Below are positions 22,176 to 31,861 of a DNA stretch of 64,000 nucleotides, one piece after another. Location: assembly GCF_006716765.1 (NCBI RefSeq), contig NZ_VFPO01000001.1:4030001-4094000 (forward strand), given 5' to 3'. The translations under genes and the position numbers were made by a program. Within the stretch, counting starts at the first letter, position 1. Every line of letters begins with the position of its first letter. Origin of the DNA: Actinomadura hallensis (lineage in GTDB: Bacteria > Actinomycetota > Actinomycetes > Streptosporangiales > Streptosporangiaceae). The notes beneath the pieces are model-generated. The model worked only from the letters and a program-made list of their open reading frames with translations. It was not told the DNA's origin and did no database searches.

Positions 22176-22859
22176 GTGAACCCCACCTGCTATCGGGAGT
22201 ATCCGGAGGAGGGGCTTGCCTGCTCGTGGACGGCGGCGCTCCCCCGCGACGGGGAGCCCTACGTGCAGCGCGTCGTCCCCGACGGTTGCGTGGACCTGAT
22301 GTGGTCGGAGCGGGGGATCCTCGTGGCGGGCCCCGACACGGGCCCGGTCCCGGCGACCGTGCGGCCGGGCGACTCGGTCGTGGCGGTGCGGTTCGGGCCG
22401 GGGGCGGCGCCGCCGGTGCTCGGCGTCCCGGCGGACGCGATCCGGGACGGGCGGCTCCCGCTGCGGGAGCTGTGGGGCGGGGAGGCCGACCGGCTGGCCG
22501 AGGCCGTCGCGCGGGCCGCCGATCCGCGCGGGGCGCTGGTCGCGGCGGTGCGGGCGCGGATGCGCCCGCCCGACCCGGCGGTGCCCGCGGTGGTGGCGGC
22601 GCTGGCCGGGAGTTCGGTGCGGGAGGCGGCGGACCGGGTCGGTCTCAGCGAGCGCCAGCTCCGGCGGCGCTCCCTGGCGGCGTTCGGGTACGGGCCGAAG
22701 ACGCTGCAGCGGGTCCTGCGGTTCCAGCGGGCGCTGCGGCTGGCGCGCGCCGGCGTGCCGCTGGCGGACGCGGCGCTCGCCGCGGGCTACAGCGACCAGG
22801 CGCACTTCGCGCACGAGGTGCGCGACCTGGCGGGCGAGCCCATCCGCAACCTGCTGTGA
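22176..22859 (+). CDS. AraC-family transcriptional regulator
   Basis: This 227-aa protein reads from GTG 22176 with AGGA 7 nt upstream. The N-terminal part (YREYPEEGLACSWTA, VVPDGCVDLMW) is of the kind found in AraC proteins with a small sensor domain. The C-terminal about 90 residues hold the double helix-turn-helix (SSVREAADRVGLSERQLRRR and VPLADAALAAGYSDQAHFAH). The ligand is unknown. Divergent orientation to the PfpI gene suggests that it is a target. A copy of the intergenic repeat starts just after its stop. Confidence 0.88.
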   Translation: MNPTCYREYPEEGLACSWTAALPRDGEPYVQRVVPDGCVDLMWSERGILVAGPDTGPVPATVRPGDSVVAVRFGPGAAPPVLGVPADAIRDGRLPLRELWGGEADRLAEAVARAADPRGALVAAVRARMRPPDPAVPAVVAALAGSSVREAADRVGLSERQLRRRSLAAFGYGPKTLQRVLRFQRALRLARAGVPLADAALAAGYSDQAHFAHEVRDLAGEPIRNLL

Positions 22860-22879
22860 CCGGCCGGACCGTGAGCCGG

Positions 22880-23058
22880 ACCCGCACGCGCACCGACCCC
22901 GCACGCGAGCGCGCGACTTGGCGGCGGGGCGAAGCCGGAGGCGAGCCCACCGGAAGATCGCGAAGCGATACGCGCTAGCACGAGGCCAGGTCACGGACCG
23001 AGCCACCAGGTGAGCGCAGTGGGCTTGGACTGCGATGAACTGGGCCGTTACTGCAATC
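22880..23058. repeat. dispersed intergenic repeat, copy A
   Basis: Blocks GACCCCGCACGCGAGCGCG, GGAGGCGAGCCC, GATCGCGAAGCGAT, GGTCACGG, CCGAGCCACCAGGTGAGCG (core 22997-23016), CAGTGGGC and GGGCCGTTACTGCAAT recur in the same order at 25340-25511. This copy has an extra about 19 nt before GGCCGTTAC. It ends exactly at the stop codon of the minus-strand gene at 23057. Confidence 0.75.
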
Positions 23059-23923
23059 AGGACATCCTGCCGTGGGCGCGTAGGGTGCGCAGGGTTTCGA
23101 CGGTGGTGAATCCGCGCCATTCGTGGCGGGTGATCGGGGTCCAGATGGGGAAGGCGACGTCCCAGCCACCGTCGTCGGCCTGGGCGTCGACGAGGGCGTC
23201 GAGCGCGGCGTCGACGGTCTCGCCGGTGAACAGGCGGCGGCCGTATCCGGCGGGGCGCGGGGCGAAGTCGAGCGGGCCGTGGTGGTCGCTGTGGGCGTGG
23301 GCGGCGAGGGCGTCGCGGAGGCGGGTGAAGGCGGCCTCGGCGCGGTCGCGGTCGGGCACGTGGTCGAGGAAGGTCAGGATGGCGAGGACGTCGTAGGCCC
23401 CGAGGTCCGCGCCGGGGCCCTCCAGGTGTCTCCAGCAGAAATCGGTGGCGGGCCCGAGCCAGGGGTGGCGGGATCCGGCGCGGTGGAGGAGCCCGGCGAG
23501 GGTCGCGGTCGGGTTGACGGCGCCGGGCGGGTCGGCGGGCGTCTGCGGCGTCTGCCACCAGGGGGCGCGGGGGGTGCCGCGGACGGACGGCAGGACGAAC
23601 GGGACTCCCCCGCCGGCGGCGGTGATCGAGGTCAGGTAGTCGCCGATGCGCGTGACGGCCGGGTCGTCGTCCGCCCCGGCCTCGTGCAGGAACTCCAGGG
23701 CGTGCTGGGCGGGGACGGGCTGGCTGCCTTCGCCGCGCAGGTCGGGTTCGAGCGCGTGCCCGTAGCCGCCGTCGGGGTTCTCGTAGGCGCGCAGTGCCGC
23801 GAGGACGGGGCCGGCGGGGCCGCCGCGGAAGTGCAGGGCGAAGCGGTGCCGGTCGATGAGGCGGCCGTTGAGCCGCAGGAACTCGGCGGCCCGTTCGAGG
23901 GCGGCGTCATCCAGGGTCTTCAT
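23057..23923 (-). CDS. alpha/alpha-toroid (prenyltransferase/squalene-cyclase-like) protein of unknown function
   Basis: This 288-aa protein contains repeats of the terpenoid-cyclase/prenyltransferase toroid: LRAYENPDGGYGHALEPDLR near residue 48, NPTATLAGLLHRAG, AYDVLAILTFLDHVPD and LVDAQADDGGWDV near the end. The catalytic DxDD motif of squalene-hopene cyclases is not visible, so enzyme activity is uncertain. ATG at 23923 has a TACCGT box 7 nt upstream and no Shine-Dalgarno sequence. It is a single-gene unit, flanked by a strong hairpin upstream and the repeat downstream. Confidence 0.75.
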   Translation of the reverse strand: MKTLDDAALERAAEFLRLNGRLIDRHRFALHFRGGPAGPVLAALRAYENPDGGYGHALEPDLRGEGSQPVPAQHALEFLHEAGADDDPAVTRIGDYLTSITAAGGGVPFVLPSVRGTPRAPWWQTPQTPADPPGAVNPTATLAGLLHRAGSRHPWLGPATDFCWRHLEGPGADLGAYDVLAILTFLDHVPDRDRAEAAFTRLRDALAAHAHSDHHGPLDFAPRPAGYGRRLFTGETVDAALDALVDAQADDGGWDVAFPIWTPITRHEWRGFTTVETLRTLRAHGRMS

Positions 23924-24033
23924 GGGACCGACGGTATTGCGGCCGGTCCGAGCGGGTCTTGCAGAAAACGGACACGGCTCCTGCGGCGCACGGGCCCGGC
24001 GGAGAACGCGGCGGGGCCGGTGTTGAACGCGGC

Positions 24034-24068
24034 GGGTCCGGCCACCCCAGCGGTGGGTGGCCGGACCC
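24034..24068 (-). terminator. terminator of the AraC-VOC pair
   Basis: Perfect 14-bp arms GGGTCCGGCCACCC and GGGTGGCCGGACCC with a 7-nt loop lie 155 nt past the VOC-gene stop. The rest of the about 300-nt gap (23924-24222) shows nothing more. Confidence 0.7.
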
Positions 24069-24222
24069 CTGGTGTTCCGCGTGGCCTCCGACGTCCCGCG
24101 TGCGCGGGGTCGCCGGCGGCGCGGCCGGGCTCACGGCCGCGCGGCCGCACGGTGAACCTGGGCGGGACGGTAGCCGACCGGCCCCGCGACCACAAGTGGC
24201 GGGCGCCCGGCGACCCCGCAGG

Positions 24223-24675
24223 TCAGGAGACGCAGTCGTTCCAGGGCACGGACTCGTCGAGCTTCTCGAACGGCTGGGTGAGGCTGTACCAGTTGCCGGA
24301 GTCGTCGCGGAAGACGGCCTCGATGCCGTAGGGGCGCTTCTCCGGCTTCTGCACGAACTCGACGCCTTTCGCGGACATGGCCTCGTAGTCGGCCTGGCAG
24401 TCGTCGGTGGTGAACGCCCCGGCGCCGAGGACGCCCTTGGCGATGAGCGCCTTCATCTGCTCGGCGGATTCGGGGTCCATGGTGGGCGGGCCGGGCTCCA
24501 TGAGGACGATGTTGAGGTCGGGCTGGTCCTTGGCGCCGAGCGTGAGCCAGCGCATGCCGCCCTCGCCGAGGGTCATGTCGTCGCGGACCTCCAGGCCGAC
24601 CTTCTCGGTGAAGAACTTCTTGGCCGACTCCTGGTCCAGCACCCAGACCGTGGCCAGCCCCAGCTTGGTGATCAT
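24223..24675 (-). CDS. VOC/glyoxalase superfamily protein
   Basis: This 150-aa protein has the two beta-alpha-beta-beta-beta modules of the vicinal oxygen chelate fold: LGLATVWVLDQESAKKFFTE, RWLTLGAKDQPDLNIVLMEP, and TDDCQADYEAMSAKGVEFVQ with YGIEAVFRDDSGNWYSLTQP. The product could be a small-molecule binding protein, dioxygenase or isomerase. A good ribosome site (AAGGGGGA) precedes the ATG. An AraC gene lies 45 nt upstream in the same direction; I recall such AraC-VOC pairs as common in actinomycetes. Confidence 0.87.
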   Translation of the reverse strand: MITKLGLATVWVLDQESAKKFFTEKVGLEVRDDMTLGEGGMRWLTLGAKDQPDLNIVLMEPGPPTMDPESAEQMKALIAKGVLGAGAFTTDDCQADYEAMSAKGVEFVQKPEKRPYGIEAVFRDDSGNWYSLTQPFEKLDESVPWNDCVS

Positions 24676-24720
24676 GCGATGTCCCCCTTGATCAGGCGTT
24701 TGTCGTCGGACGGCTCGACA

Positions 24721-25188
24721 CTAGGCGGCCGGTTCCGGGGCGGGCTTCTCGATAATTGCGGGACCGGGGGCGTCCGCGCGGAAGGCTCCCGCCCAGAGCA
24801 GCACGAAGCATCCGGGGATCGCGCCCGCGCCGCCGGCGCGGGCGCGTCTGCGGTACTCGGTGGGCGTCATCCCCACCTGCTGCTTGAAGCGGGTGCAGAA
24901 CGTGCCGAGGCTGGTGAAGCCGACCAGCATGCAGATCTCGGTGACGGTGAGGTTCGCGGTGCGCAGCAGGTCCTGGGCGCGTTCGATGCGGCGGCGGGCG
25001 AGGTAGGCGCCGGGCGTCTCGCCGTAGACCTCGCTGAACAGCCGGACGAAGTGGTAGCGCGAGTACCCGGCGCGGGCGGCGACGGCGGCGACGTCGAGGG
25101 GCCCGGCCCATTCGCGGTCCATGGCGTCCCGCGCCAGCCGCAGGCGCCGCAGCACTCCCGTGTCCAGAGTGGACGGCACGGTACCCAT
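24721..25188 (-). CDS. AraC-family transcriptional regulator (short form)
   Basis: This 155-aa protein consists almost only of the DNA-binding domain: first HTH LDVAAVAARAGYSRYHFVRL, second HTH LTVTEICMLVGFTSLGTFCT, then MTPTEYRRR. The last about 40 residues (IPGCFVLLWAG and a Pro-rich end) follow it. It has no separate ligand domain, so a signal may come through the VOC partner or the short C-terminal tail. It is the first gene of a two-gene unit with the VOC protein. Confidence 0.88.
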   Translation of the reverse strand: MGTVPSTLDTGVLRRLRLARDAMDREWAGPLDVAAVAARAGYSRYHFVRLFSEVYGETPGAYLARRRIERAQDLLRTANLTVTEICMLVGFTSLGTFCTRFKQQVGMTPTEYRRRARAGGAGAIPGCFVLLWAGAFRADAPGPAIIEKPAPEPAA

Positions 25189-25260
25189 GCCTTTGATGCT
25201 GGCATACCGGAAGCACCCGAAGGCACCGCACGTGGAACCACGGCGCCCCGCCCCCGCCAG

Positions 25261-25511
25261 CGACCTGACCGCAAGGCGAAGCCGAAGGCGAGCCCGAGCG
25301 TCAGGTCACGAAGCGGTACCGCACTCGCACGCGCCGGGTGACGCGGCCTGCGACGACACCGGCCCCGCACGCGAGCGCGTTACCAGACCGGTGGGGCGAC
25401 GCCGGAGGCGAGCCCCACCGGTCTGATCGCGAAGCGATGCAGCGCTCGCACCAGGAACGGTCACGTAGCGAGCCGCAAGGCGAGCGCAGTGGGCCGTTAC
25501 CGCAATGAGCG
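25261..25511. repeat. dispersed intergenic repeat, copy B, with hairpin
   Basis: It has the same ordered blocks as the copy at 22880-23058, with core AGCGAGCCGCAAGGCGAGCG at 25467-25486 and GGGCCGTTACCGCAAT just before the gltD stop. A further partial unit (25261-25330) precedes it. Perfect 14-bp arms CAGACCGGTGGGGC (25384-25397) and GCCCCACCGGTCTG (25412-25425) form a hairpin inside it that could terminate gltD. There is no gene in the 323-nt gap. Confidence 0.75.
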
Positions 25512-26975
25512 CTACGCGATTGGCCGGGCGGTGGGCGGGATGGGGTAGGGGAGGTTGCTCTGGCCGGTGAGGTAGGCGTCGACGCCGCGGGCGGCGGCGC
25601 GTCCCTCCGCGATGGCCCACACGATCAGGGACTGGCCGCGGCCCATGTCCCCGGCGGCGAACACGCCGTCCACCGATGTGCGGTACTCGGCGTCGCGGAC
25701 GACGTTGCCGCGCTGGTCGAGGTCGACGCCGAGCTGTTCGAGGAGGCCCTCGCGCTGCGGGCCGAGGAAGCCCATCGCGAGGGTGACCAGCTCGGCGGGG
25801 ATCTCCCGCTCGGTGCCCTCGACCGGTTCGAATCCGGTCTCGGGGCCGCGGACCTCCACGATCCGCAGGCCGCGGACGTTGCCGTCGGCGTCCCCCACGA
25901 ACTCGGTGGTGGACACGGCGTAGACGCGGTCGCCGCCGAGGTCCGCGAGTTCCTCGTGGGCGGTCTCCATCTTGAACAGCATCGGGTAGGTCGGCCAGGG
26001 CTGGGAGTCCGGGCGGGTCTCCGGGGGCCGCGGCATGATCTCCAGCTGGGTGACGGACGCGGCGCCCTGCCGGATCGCGGTGCCGACGCAGTCGGCGCCG
26101 GTGTCGCCGCCGCCGATGACCACGACGTTCTTGCCCTTCGCGGAGATCGGGGACTCGTCGTAGTCGCCCTCCTGCGCCCGGTTGGCCGGGGGCAGGTACT
26201 CCATCGCCTGGTAGACGCCCTTGAGGTCGCGTCCGGGGACGGGCAGGTCGCGCCAGACGGTGGCGCCGCCGGCGAGGACGACGGCGTCGTGGCGGGCGCG
26301 CAGGTCGTCGGCGGCGATGTCGACGCCGACGTTCACCGAGGTCTTGAACTCGGTGCCCTCCGCGCGCATCTGGGCGAGGCGGCGGTCGAGGTGCCGCTTC
26401 TCCATCTTGAACTCGGGGATGCCGTAGCGGAGCAGGCCGCCGATGCGGTCGGCGCGCTCGTACACGGTGACGTCGTGGCCCGCGCGGGTGAGCTGCTGCG
26501 CGGCGGCGAGGCCGGCGGGCCCGGACCCGACGACCGCGACGGTCCTGCCGGTCTTGACGGCGGGCGGCTGCGGGCGCACCCAGCCCTCCGCGAACGCCCG
26601 GTCGATGATCTCGACCTCGACCCGCTTGATGGTGACCGGGTCCTGGTTGATGCCGAGGACGCAGGCGCTCTCGCACGGGGCGGGGCACAGCCTCCCGGTG
26701 AACTCCGGGAAGTTGTTGGTGGCGTGGAGGCGTTCGACGGCCTCCCGCCAGTCGCGCCGGTAGACCAGGTCGTTCCATTCCGGGATGAGGTTGCCGAGGG
26801 GGCAGCCCTGGTGGCAGAACGGGATGCCGCAGTCCATGCAGCGGCTCGCCTGGCGTTCGAGGCGGTCGCGGCCGAAGTCCTCGTAGACCTCGGACCAGCT
26901 CTTGATGCGGACGGGGACGGGGCGGCGCTTCGGGAGCTCCCGCCCGACGGTCAGGAAGCCCTTCGGGTCGGCCAT
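25512..26975 (-). CDS. gltD: glutamate synthase small subunit
   Basis: From ATG 26975 the protein has 487 aa. The N terminus carries the cysteine-rich [4Fe-4S] region (SRCMDCGIPFCHQGCPLGNL, then CPAPCESACVLGI). FAD-binding (VAVVGSGPAGLAAAQQL), a middle NADPH-binding Rossmann motif (NVVVIGGGDTGADCVGTA) and the C-terminal GVFAAGDMGRGQSLIVWA follow. It passes electrons from NADPH to GltB for glutamate formation from glutamine and 2-oxoglutarate. It lies 17 nt after gltB. The longer open frame through gltB is only an antiframe shadow. Confidence 0.97.
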   Translation of the reverse strand: MADPKGFLTVGRELPKRRPVPVRIKSWSEVYEDFGRDRLERQASRCMDCGIPFCHQGCPLGNLIPEWNDLVYRRDWREAVERLHATNNFPEFTGRLCPAPCESACVLGINQDPVTIKRVEVEIIDRAFAEGWVRPQPPAVKTGRTVAVVGSGPAGLAAAQQLTRAGHDVTVYERADRIGGLLRYGIPEFKMEKRHLDRRLAQMRAEGTEFKTSVNVGVDIAADDLRARHDAVVLAGGATVWRDLPVPGRDLKGVYQAMEYLPPANRAQEGDYDESPISAKGKNVVVIGGGDTGADCVGTAIRQGAASVTQLEIMPRPPETRPDSQPWPTYPMLFKMETAHEELADLGGDRVYAVSTTEFVGDADGNVRGLRIVEVRGPETGFEPVEGTEREIPAELVTLAMGFLGPQREGLLEQLGVDLDQRGNVVRDAEYRTSVDGVFAAGDMGRGQSLIVWAIAEGRAAARGVDAYLTGQSNLPYPIPPTARPIA

Positions 26976-26992
26976 GTGGAAGTCTCCCCCTC

Positions 26993-29900
26993 TCAGCTCT
27001 GCGCGGCGGCCATGACGGCCTCGTCGACGTCGCGTCCCTCGGCCTCGGCCTTGGCCATGGCGTCGAGGACGCGGCGGTAGTCCCGCGGCATGATCTTGGT
27101 GAAGCGGGCGGCGGCGGCGTCCCAGTCGGCCAGCAGCCGCCGCGCGACCGCCGAGCCGGTCTCGGCGAGGTGCCGTTCCACCAGGTCGCGGACGAAGGCG
27201 GCGTCGCCGGGGTCGAGGGGTTCGAGGTCGACCATCTCGCCGTTGACCCGTTCGGGGACGAGGTCGAGGACGTAGGCGATGCCGCCGGACATGCCGGCCG
27301 CGAGGTTGCGCCCGGTCGGGCCGAGGATGACGGCGCGGCCGCCGGTCATGTACTCGCAGGCGTGGTCGCCGACGCCTTCGACGACGGCGGTCGCGCCGGA
27401 GTTGCGGACGCAGAACCGCTCGCCGACGACGCCGCGGGCGAACAGCTCGCCGGAGGTGGCGCCGTACAGGATGACGTTGCCGCCGATGATCTGCTCCTCG
27501 GCCGCGAACCCGGCGTCGGCGGGGGGACGGAGGGTCAGCCGCCCGCCCGACAGGCCCTTGCCGACGTAGTCGTTGGCGTCGCCGATCAGCCGCAGCGTGA
27601 TGCCGCGGGGGACGAACGCGCCGAACGAGTTGCCGGCCGAGCCGGTGAAGGTGACGTCGATGGTGTCGTCGGGCAGCCCGCCGGCGCCGCGCTGCCGGGT
27701 CAGCTCGTGGCCGAGCATGGTCCCGACGGTCCGGTTGATGTTGCGGATGGGCAGTTCGAGCTTGACCCGCGTGCCGTGCTCGATCGCGCCCTCGGCGAGC
27801 TGGATGAGGGTGTTGTCCAGGGCCTTCCCCAGCCCGTGGTCCTGTTCGGTGACGCGGCGGAGCGCGGTGCCCTCGGGCAGTTCCGGCATGTGCAGGATCG
27901 GGCTGAGGTCCAGCCCGGACGCCTTCCAGTGCTCGACGGCGTCGCGGGTGTCGAGCATCTCGACGCGCCCGATGGCCTCGTCCAGGGTGCGGAACCCGAG
28001 CGCCGCGAGGTACTCGCGGACCTCCTCGGCGACGAACTCGAAGAAGTTCACGACGAACTCGGGCTTGCCGGTGAACCGGCGCCGCAGCACGGGGTTCTGG
28101 GTGGCGACGCCGACGGGGCAGGTGTCGAGGTGGCAGACCCGCATCATGACGCAGCCGGACACCACGAGCGGCGCGGTCGCGAAGCCGTACTCCTCGGCGC
28201 CGAGCAGCGCCGCGATGATCACGTCGCGGCCGGTCTTCATCTGCCCGTCGGTCTGCACGACGATGCGGTCGCGCAGCCCGTTCAGCAGCAGCGTCTGCTG
28301 CGTCTCGGCGAGGCCGAGCTCCCACGGGGTGCCGGCGTGCTTGAGGGACGTCAGCGGGGACGCGCCGGTGCCGCCGTCGTGCCCGGAGATCAGCACCACG
28401 TCGGCGTGGGCCTTGGACACCCCGGCCGCGACGGTGCCGACGCCCATCTCGGCGACGAGCTTGACGTGCACGCGCGCCGACGGGTTGGCGTTCTTCAGGT
28501 CGTGGATGAGCTGCGCCAGGTCCTCGATGGAGTAGATGTCGTGGTGCGGCGGCGGCGAGATGAGGCCGACGCCGGGGGTGGAGTGCCGGGTCTTGGCGAT
28601 CCACGGGTACACCTTGTGGCCGGGCAGCTGGCCGCCCTCGCCGGGCTTGGCGCCCTGCGCCATCTTGATCTGGATGTCGTCGGCGTTGGTGAGGTACTCG
28701 GAGGTGACGCCGAACCGGCCGGACGCGACCTGCTTGATGGCGCTGCGGCGCAGGTCGCCGTTCTCGTCGGGGGTGTAGCGCTCGGGGTCCTCGCCGCCCT
28801 CGCCGGTGTTGGACTTGCCGCCGAGCCGGTTCATCGCGATCGCGAGGGTCTCGTGGGCCTCGGCGGAGATGGAGCCGTAGGACATCGCGCCGGTCGAGAA
28901 CCGCTTGACGATCTCCGAGGCGGGTTCGACCTCGTCGATCGGCACCGGCGGGCGTTCGCCCTCCTTCAGCCGGAACAGGCCGCGGAGCGTCATCAGCTGC
29001 TCGGCCTGCGAGTCGACCTTCCGGGTGTACTCCTTGAAGATCTCGTAGCGGCGGGTGCGGGTGGCGTGCTGCAGCTTGAACACCGTGTCGGGGTTGAACA
29101 GGTGCGGCTCGCCCTCGCGGCGCCACTGGTACTCGCCGCCGACCTCCAGGGTCCGGTGCGGCGGCTCGTTGCCCGCGGGGTAGGCGCGGGCGTGCCGCCC
29201 GGCGACCTCGCGGGCCAAGACGTCGAAGCCGACGCCGCCGAGCCGGGACGTGGTGCCGGTGAAGCAGCGGGCGACGACGTCCTCGCCGAGCCCGATCGCC
29301 TCGAAGATCTGCGCGCCGGTGTAGGACGCGACGGTGGACACGCCCATCTTCGACATGATCTTCAGGACGCCCTTGCCGTACGCCTTCACGAGGTTCCGGA
29401 CGGCCTTCTCCGGCTCGACGCCCTCGATGGCGCCGCGGCGGACGAGGTCCTCGACGGTCTCGATCGCGAGGTACGGGTTGATCGCGGACGCGCCGTACCC
29501 GATGAGCAGCGCCATGTGGTGGCATTCGCGGGCCTCGCCGGTCTCGATGACCAGCCCGACGCGGGTGCGGCTCTTCTGCCGGATGAGGTGGTGGTGGACC
29601 GCCCCGGTGAGCAGCAGCGAGGGGATCGCCGCGCGGGCGGCGTCGGCGCCGCGGTCGGACAGGACGATGATGCGGGCGCCGGCGTCGATGGCGCGGCTGA
29701 CCTCGGACTCGATCTCCTCCAGGCGGGCCTCGAGGGCCTCTCCCCCGCCGGCGACGTCGTACAGCCCGTGCACGACGTGGGCGCGCAGGTGCGGCAGCGA
29801 CCCCTCGTCGTCAATGTGGATGATCTTGGAGAGTTCGCCGTTGTCCAGGATCGGGGTGGGCAGCACGAGGCGGCGGCACGAGTCCGGGCCGGGCTCCAGC

Positions 29901-31582
29901 AGGTTGCCCTCCGGGCCGAGCGTGGACTGCAGGGAGGTGACGAGCTCCTCCCGGATCGCGTCCAGCGGCGGGTTCGTGACCTGCGCGAACTGCTGCTTGA
30001 AGTAGTCGAACAGCAGCCGCGGGCGCTCCGACAGCACCGCGATCGGGGTGTCGGTGCCCATCGACCCGATCGGCTCGGCGCCGGTCTTGGCCATCGGCGT
30101 CAGGATGATCCGCTGCTCTTCGAGGGTGTAGCCGAACGCCTGCTGGCGCCGGACCAGCGTCTCGGGCGCCGGGACCTCGCGGTCGCGGCGCGGCAGCTCC
30201 TCGAAGCGGACCAGGCCCTCGTGCAGCCACTCGGCGTACGGGTGCTCGGCGGCGAGCTCGGCCTTGACCTCGTCGTCCTCGACGATCCGCCCGGCGGCGG
30301 TGTCCACCAGGAAGATCTTGCCGGGCTGCAGCCGCCCCTTCCGGACGACCTTGGACGCGGGGATGTCGAGCACGCCGGCCTCGCTGGCGAGGACGACGAG
30401 GCCGTCGTCGGTCACCCAGTACCGGCCGGGCCGCAGCCCGTTGCGGTCCAGGACGGCGCCGACGACGGTTCCGTCGGTGAAGGTGACGCTGGCGGGGCCG
30501 TCCCACGCCTCCATCAGGGTGGAGTGGAACTCGTAGAACGCCCGCCGGTCGGGGTCCATCTCGGTGTGGTTCTCCCACGCCTCCGGGATCATCATCAGGA
30601 TCGCGTGGGGCAGCGACCGGCCGCCGAGGTGCAGCAGCTCCAGGCACTCGTCGAACGACGCGGTGTCGCTGGCCTCGATGTCGATGACCGGGTAGACGCG
30701 GGACAGGTCCCCGGGGATCAGGTCGGACTTCAGCAGCGCCTCGCGGGCCCGCATCCAGTTCCGGTTGCCCTTCACCGTGTTGATCTCGCCGTTGTGGGCG
30801 ATGAACCGGTAGGGGTGCGCCAGCTCCCAGGCCGGGAAGGTGTTGGTCGAGAACCGCGAGTGGACCAGGGCGATCGCGCTGGTGAACCGGCGGTCCGACA
30901 GGTCGGGGAAGAACGGCTCCAGCTGCGGCGTCGTCAGCATCCCCTTGTAGACGATCGTCCGGCTGGACAGGCTCGGGAAGTACACCCGGACGTCCTGCTC
31001 GGCGCGCTCGCGCATGCAGAACACCACGCGGTCCAGCTCGATGCCGGTCCTGCCGGCGTGCGGTCCGCCCTCGGCGGGGGCGACGAACAGCTGGGCGAAG
31101 TGCGGCATGACGCGGCGGGACGCCGGGCCGGTGAAGGAGGGGTCGTGCGGCAGCTCCCGCCACCCGAGGACCGCCAGGCCCTCCTCGGCGCACAGTTCCT
31201 CGATGCGGGCGACCGCGGCGGCGCGCTCCGCGTCGTCGGTGGGCAGGAACGCGATGCCGGCCGCGTAGCCGCCGGGCTCGGGGAGCGGGAATCCGCAGAC
31301 CTCGCGGAAGAACGCGTCGGGGATCTGGACGAGGATGCCGACGCCGTCGCCGTCGTCCGGCTCCGCGCCCACGGCGCCCCGGTGGTCGAGGTTCTTCAGG
31401 ACGGTCAGGGCCTTCCGCACGATGTCGTGGCTCTGGCGTCCGTGCATGTCGGCGACCATGCCGACACCGCAGGCGTCGTGCTCGTGCAGCGGATCGTACA
31501 GGCCCTGACGCTGGGGGCGGCCGGCGGTGGAACCGCCGCCGGCGGATGTGCGGGTACCAGGTGTGAAGGCGGCAGCGGCCAT
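26993..31582 (-). CDS. gltB: glutamate synthase large subunit
   Basis: From ATG 31582, five bases after GGGAGG, the protein has 1,529 aa. A propeptide of about 35 residues precedes the glutaminase nucleophile in [14 protein letters not shown]. The central and FMN-binding synthase domains include [19 protein letters not shown] and [20 protein letters not shown]. The [3Fe-4S] cysteines follow as C-x5-C-x4-C ([12 protein letters not shown]). The C-terminal beta-helix ([20 protein letters not shown]) is complete. It releases ammonia from glutamine and joins it to 2-oxoglutarate. A DasR-like site lies about 160 nt upstream. Confidence 0.97.
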   Translation of the reverse strand: MAAAAFTPGTRTSAGGGSTAGRPQRQGLYDPLHEHDACGVGMVADMHGRQSHDIVRKALTVLKNLDHRGAVGAEPDDGDGVGILVQIPDAFFREVCGFPLPEPGGYAAGIAFLPTDDAERAAAVARIEELCAEEGLAVLGWRELPHDPSFTGPASRRVMPHFAQLFVAPAEGGPHAGRTGIELDRVVFCMRERAEQDVRVYFPSLSSRTIVYKGMLTTPQLEPFFPDLSDRRFTSAIALVHSRFSTNTFPAWELAHPYRFIAHNGEINTVKGNRNWMRAREALLKSDLIPGDLSRVYPVIDIEASDTASFDECLELLHLGGRSLPHAILMMIPEAWENHTEMDPDRRAFYEFHSTLMEAWDGPASVTFTDGTVVGAVLDRNGLRPGRYWVTDDGLVVLASEAGVLDIPASKVVRKGRLQPGKIFLVDTAAGRIVEDDEVKAELAAEHPYAEWLHEGLVRFEELPRRDREVPAPETLVRRQQAFGYTLEEQRIILTPMAKTGAEPIGSMGTDTPIAVLSERPRLLFDYFKQQFAQVTNPPLDAIREELVTSLQSTLGPEGNLLEPGPDSCRRLVLPTPILDNGELSKIIHIDDEGSLPHLRAHVVHGLYDVAGGGEALEARLEEIESEVSRAIDAGARIIVLSDRGADAARAAIPSLLLTGAVHHHLIRQKSRTRVGLVIETGEARECHHMALLIGYGASAINPYLAIETVEDLVRRGAIEGVEPEKAVRNLVKAYGKGVLKIMSKMGVSTVASYTGAQIFEAIGLGEDVVARCFTGTTSRLGGVGFDVLAREVAGRHARAYPAGNEPPHRTLEVGGEYQWRREGEPHLFNPDTVFKLQHATRTRRYEIFKEYTRKVDSQAEQLMTLRGLFRLKEGERPPVPIDEVEPASEIVKRFSTGAMSYGSISAEAHETLAIAMNRLGGKSNTGEGGEDPERYTPDENGDLRRSAIKQVASGRFGVTSEYLTNADDIQIKMAQGAKPGEGGQLPGHKVYPWIAKTRHSTPGVGLISPPPHHDIYSIEDLAQLIHDLKNANPSARVHVKLVAEMGVGTVAAGVSKAHADVVLISGHDGGTGASPLTSLKHAGTPWELGLAETQQTLLLNGLRDRIVVQTDGQMKTGRDVIIAALLGAEEYGFATAPLVVSGCVMMRVCHLDTCPVGVATQNPVLRRRFTGKPEFVVNFFEFVAEEVREYLAALGFRTLDEAIGRVEMLDTRDAVEHWKASGLDLSPILHMPELPEGTALRRVTEQDHGLGKALDNTLIQLAEGAIEHGTRVKLELPIRNINRTVGTMLGHELTRQRGAGGLPDDTIDVTFTGSAGNSFGAFVPRGITLRLIGDANDYVGKGLSGGRLTLRPPADAGFAAEEQIIGGNVILYGATSGELFARGVVGERFCVRNSGATAVVEGVGDHACEYMTGGRAVILGPTGRNLAAGMSGGIAYVLDLVPERVNGEMVDLEPLDPGDAAFVRDLVERHLAETGSAVARRLLADWDAAAARFTKIMPRDYRRVLDAMAKAEAEGRDVDEAVMAAAQS

Positions 31583-31741
31583 CAACCCTCCCGTCGTCGT
31601 CGTGTCACTGCTGATGTCAGTGCAGTCGCGGGACGGCGTTGGCCCTGCTGCGGTGAGAAGACATTACATCACTGCCGGGTTCCTGCCCGAGTGTCACAGA
31701 TCGCGAAACTTCCGGGCGCCGATCGGCGAATGTCCTCTCAC

Positions 31742-31757
31742 AGTGGTTTAGACCAGG
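31742..31757 (-). promoter_or_regulatory. DasR-like operator upstream of gltB
   Basis: On the minus strand CCTGGTCTAAACCACT matches 14 of 16 positions of the DasR consensus ACTGGTCTAGACCACT. It lies about 160 nt before the gltB ATG. Binding is inferred. Confidence 0.5.
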
Positions 31758-31791
31758 TTACCGCCTGGTTCCCCCAGGGAAAGGGGCTGAG

Positions 31792-31815
31792 GCGCGGTGA
31801 CGATCGTCACCGCGC
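31792..31815. terminator. 24-bp perfect palindrome
   Basis: GCGCGGTGACGA continues into its exact reverse complement with no spacer. It lies 46 nt past the stop of the minus-strand gene at 31862 and upstream of gltB. On the minus strand a CCCCTTTCCC stretch follows shortly after. A terminator is likely; an operator is possible. Confidence 0.6.
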
Positions 31816-31861
31816 GACGAGGTTTACCGAGATTTTCCGGCCGCCTTACCGGTGGTCCGGG

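Noticed and set aside
25512..29525. A frame joining gltD to the middle of gltB, as if fused
   Set aside because: The upstream part is a different reading frame of gltB with Arg/Pro-rich translation. gltD has its own ATG and gltB its own stop 17 nt before it.
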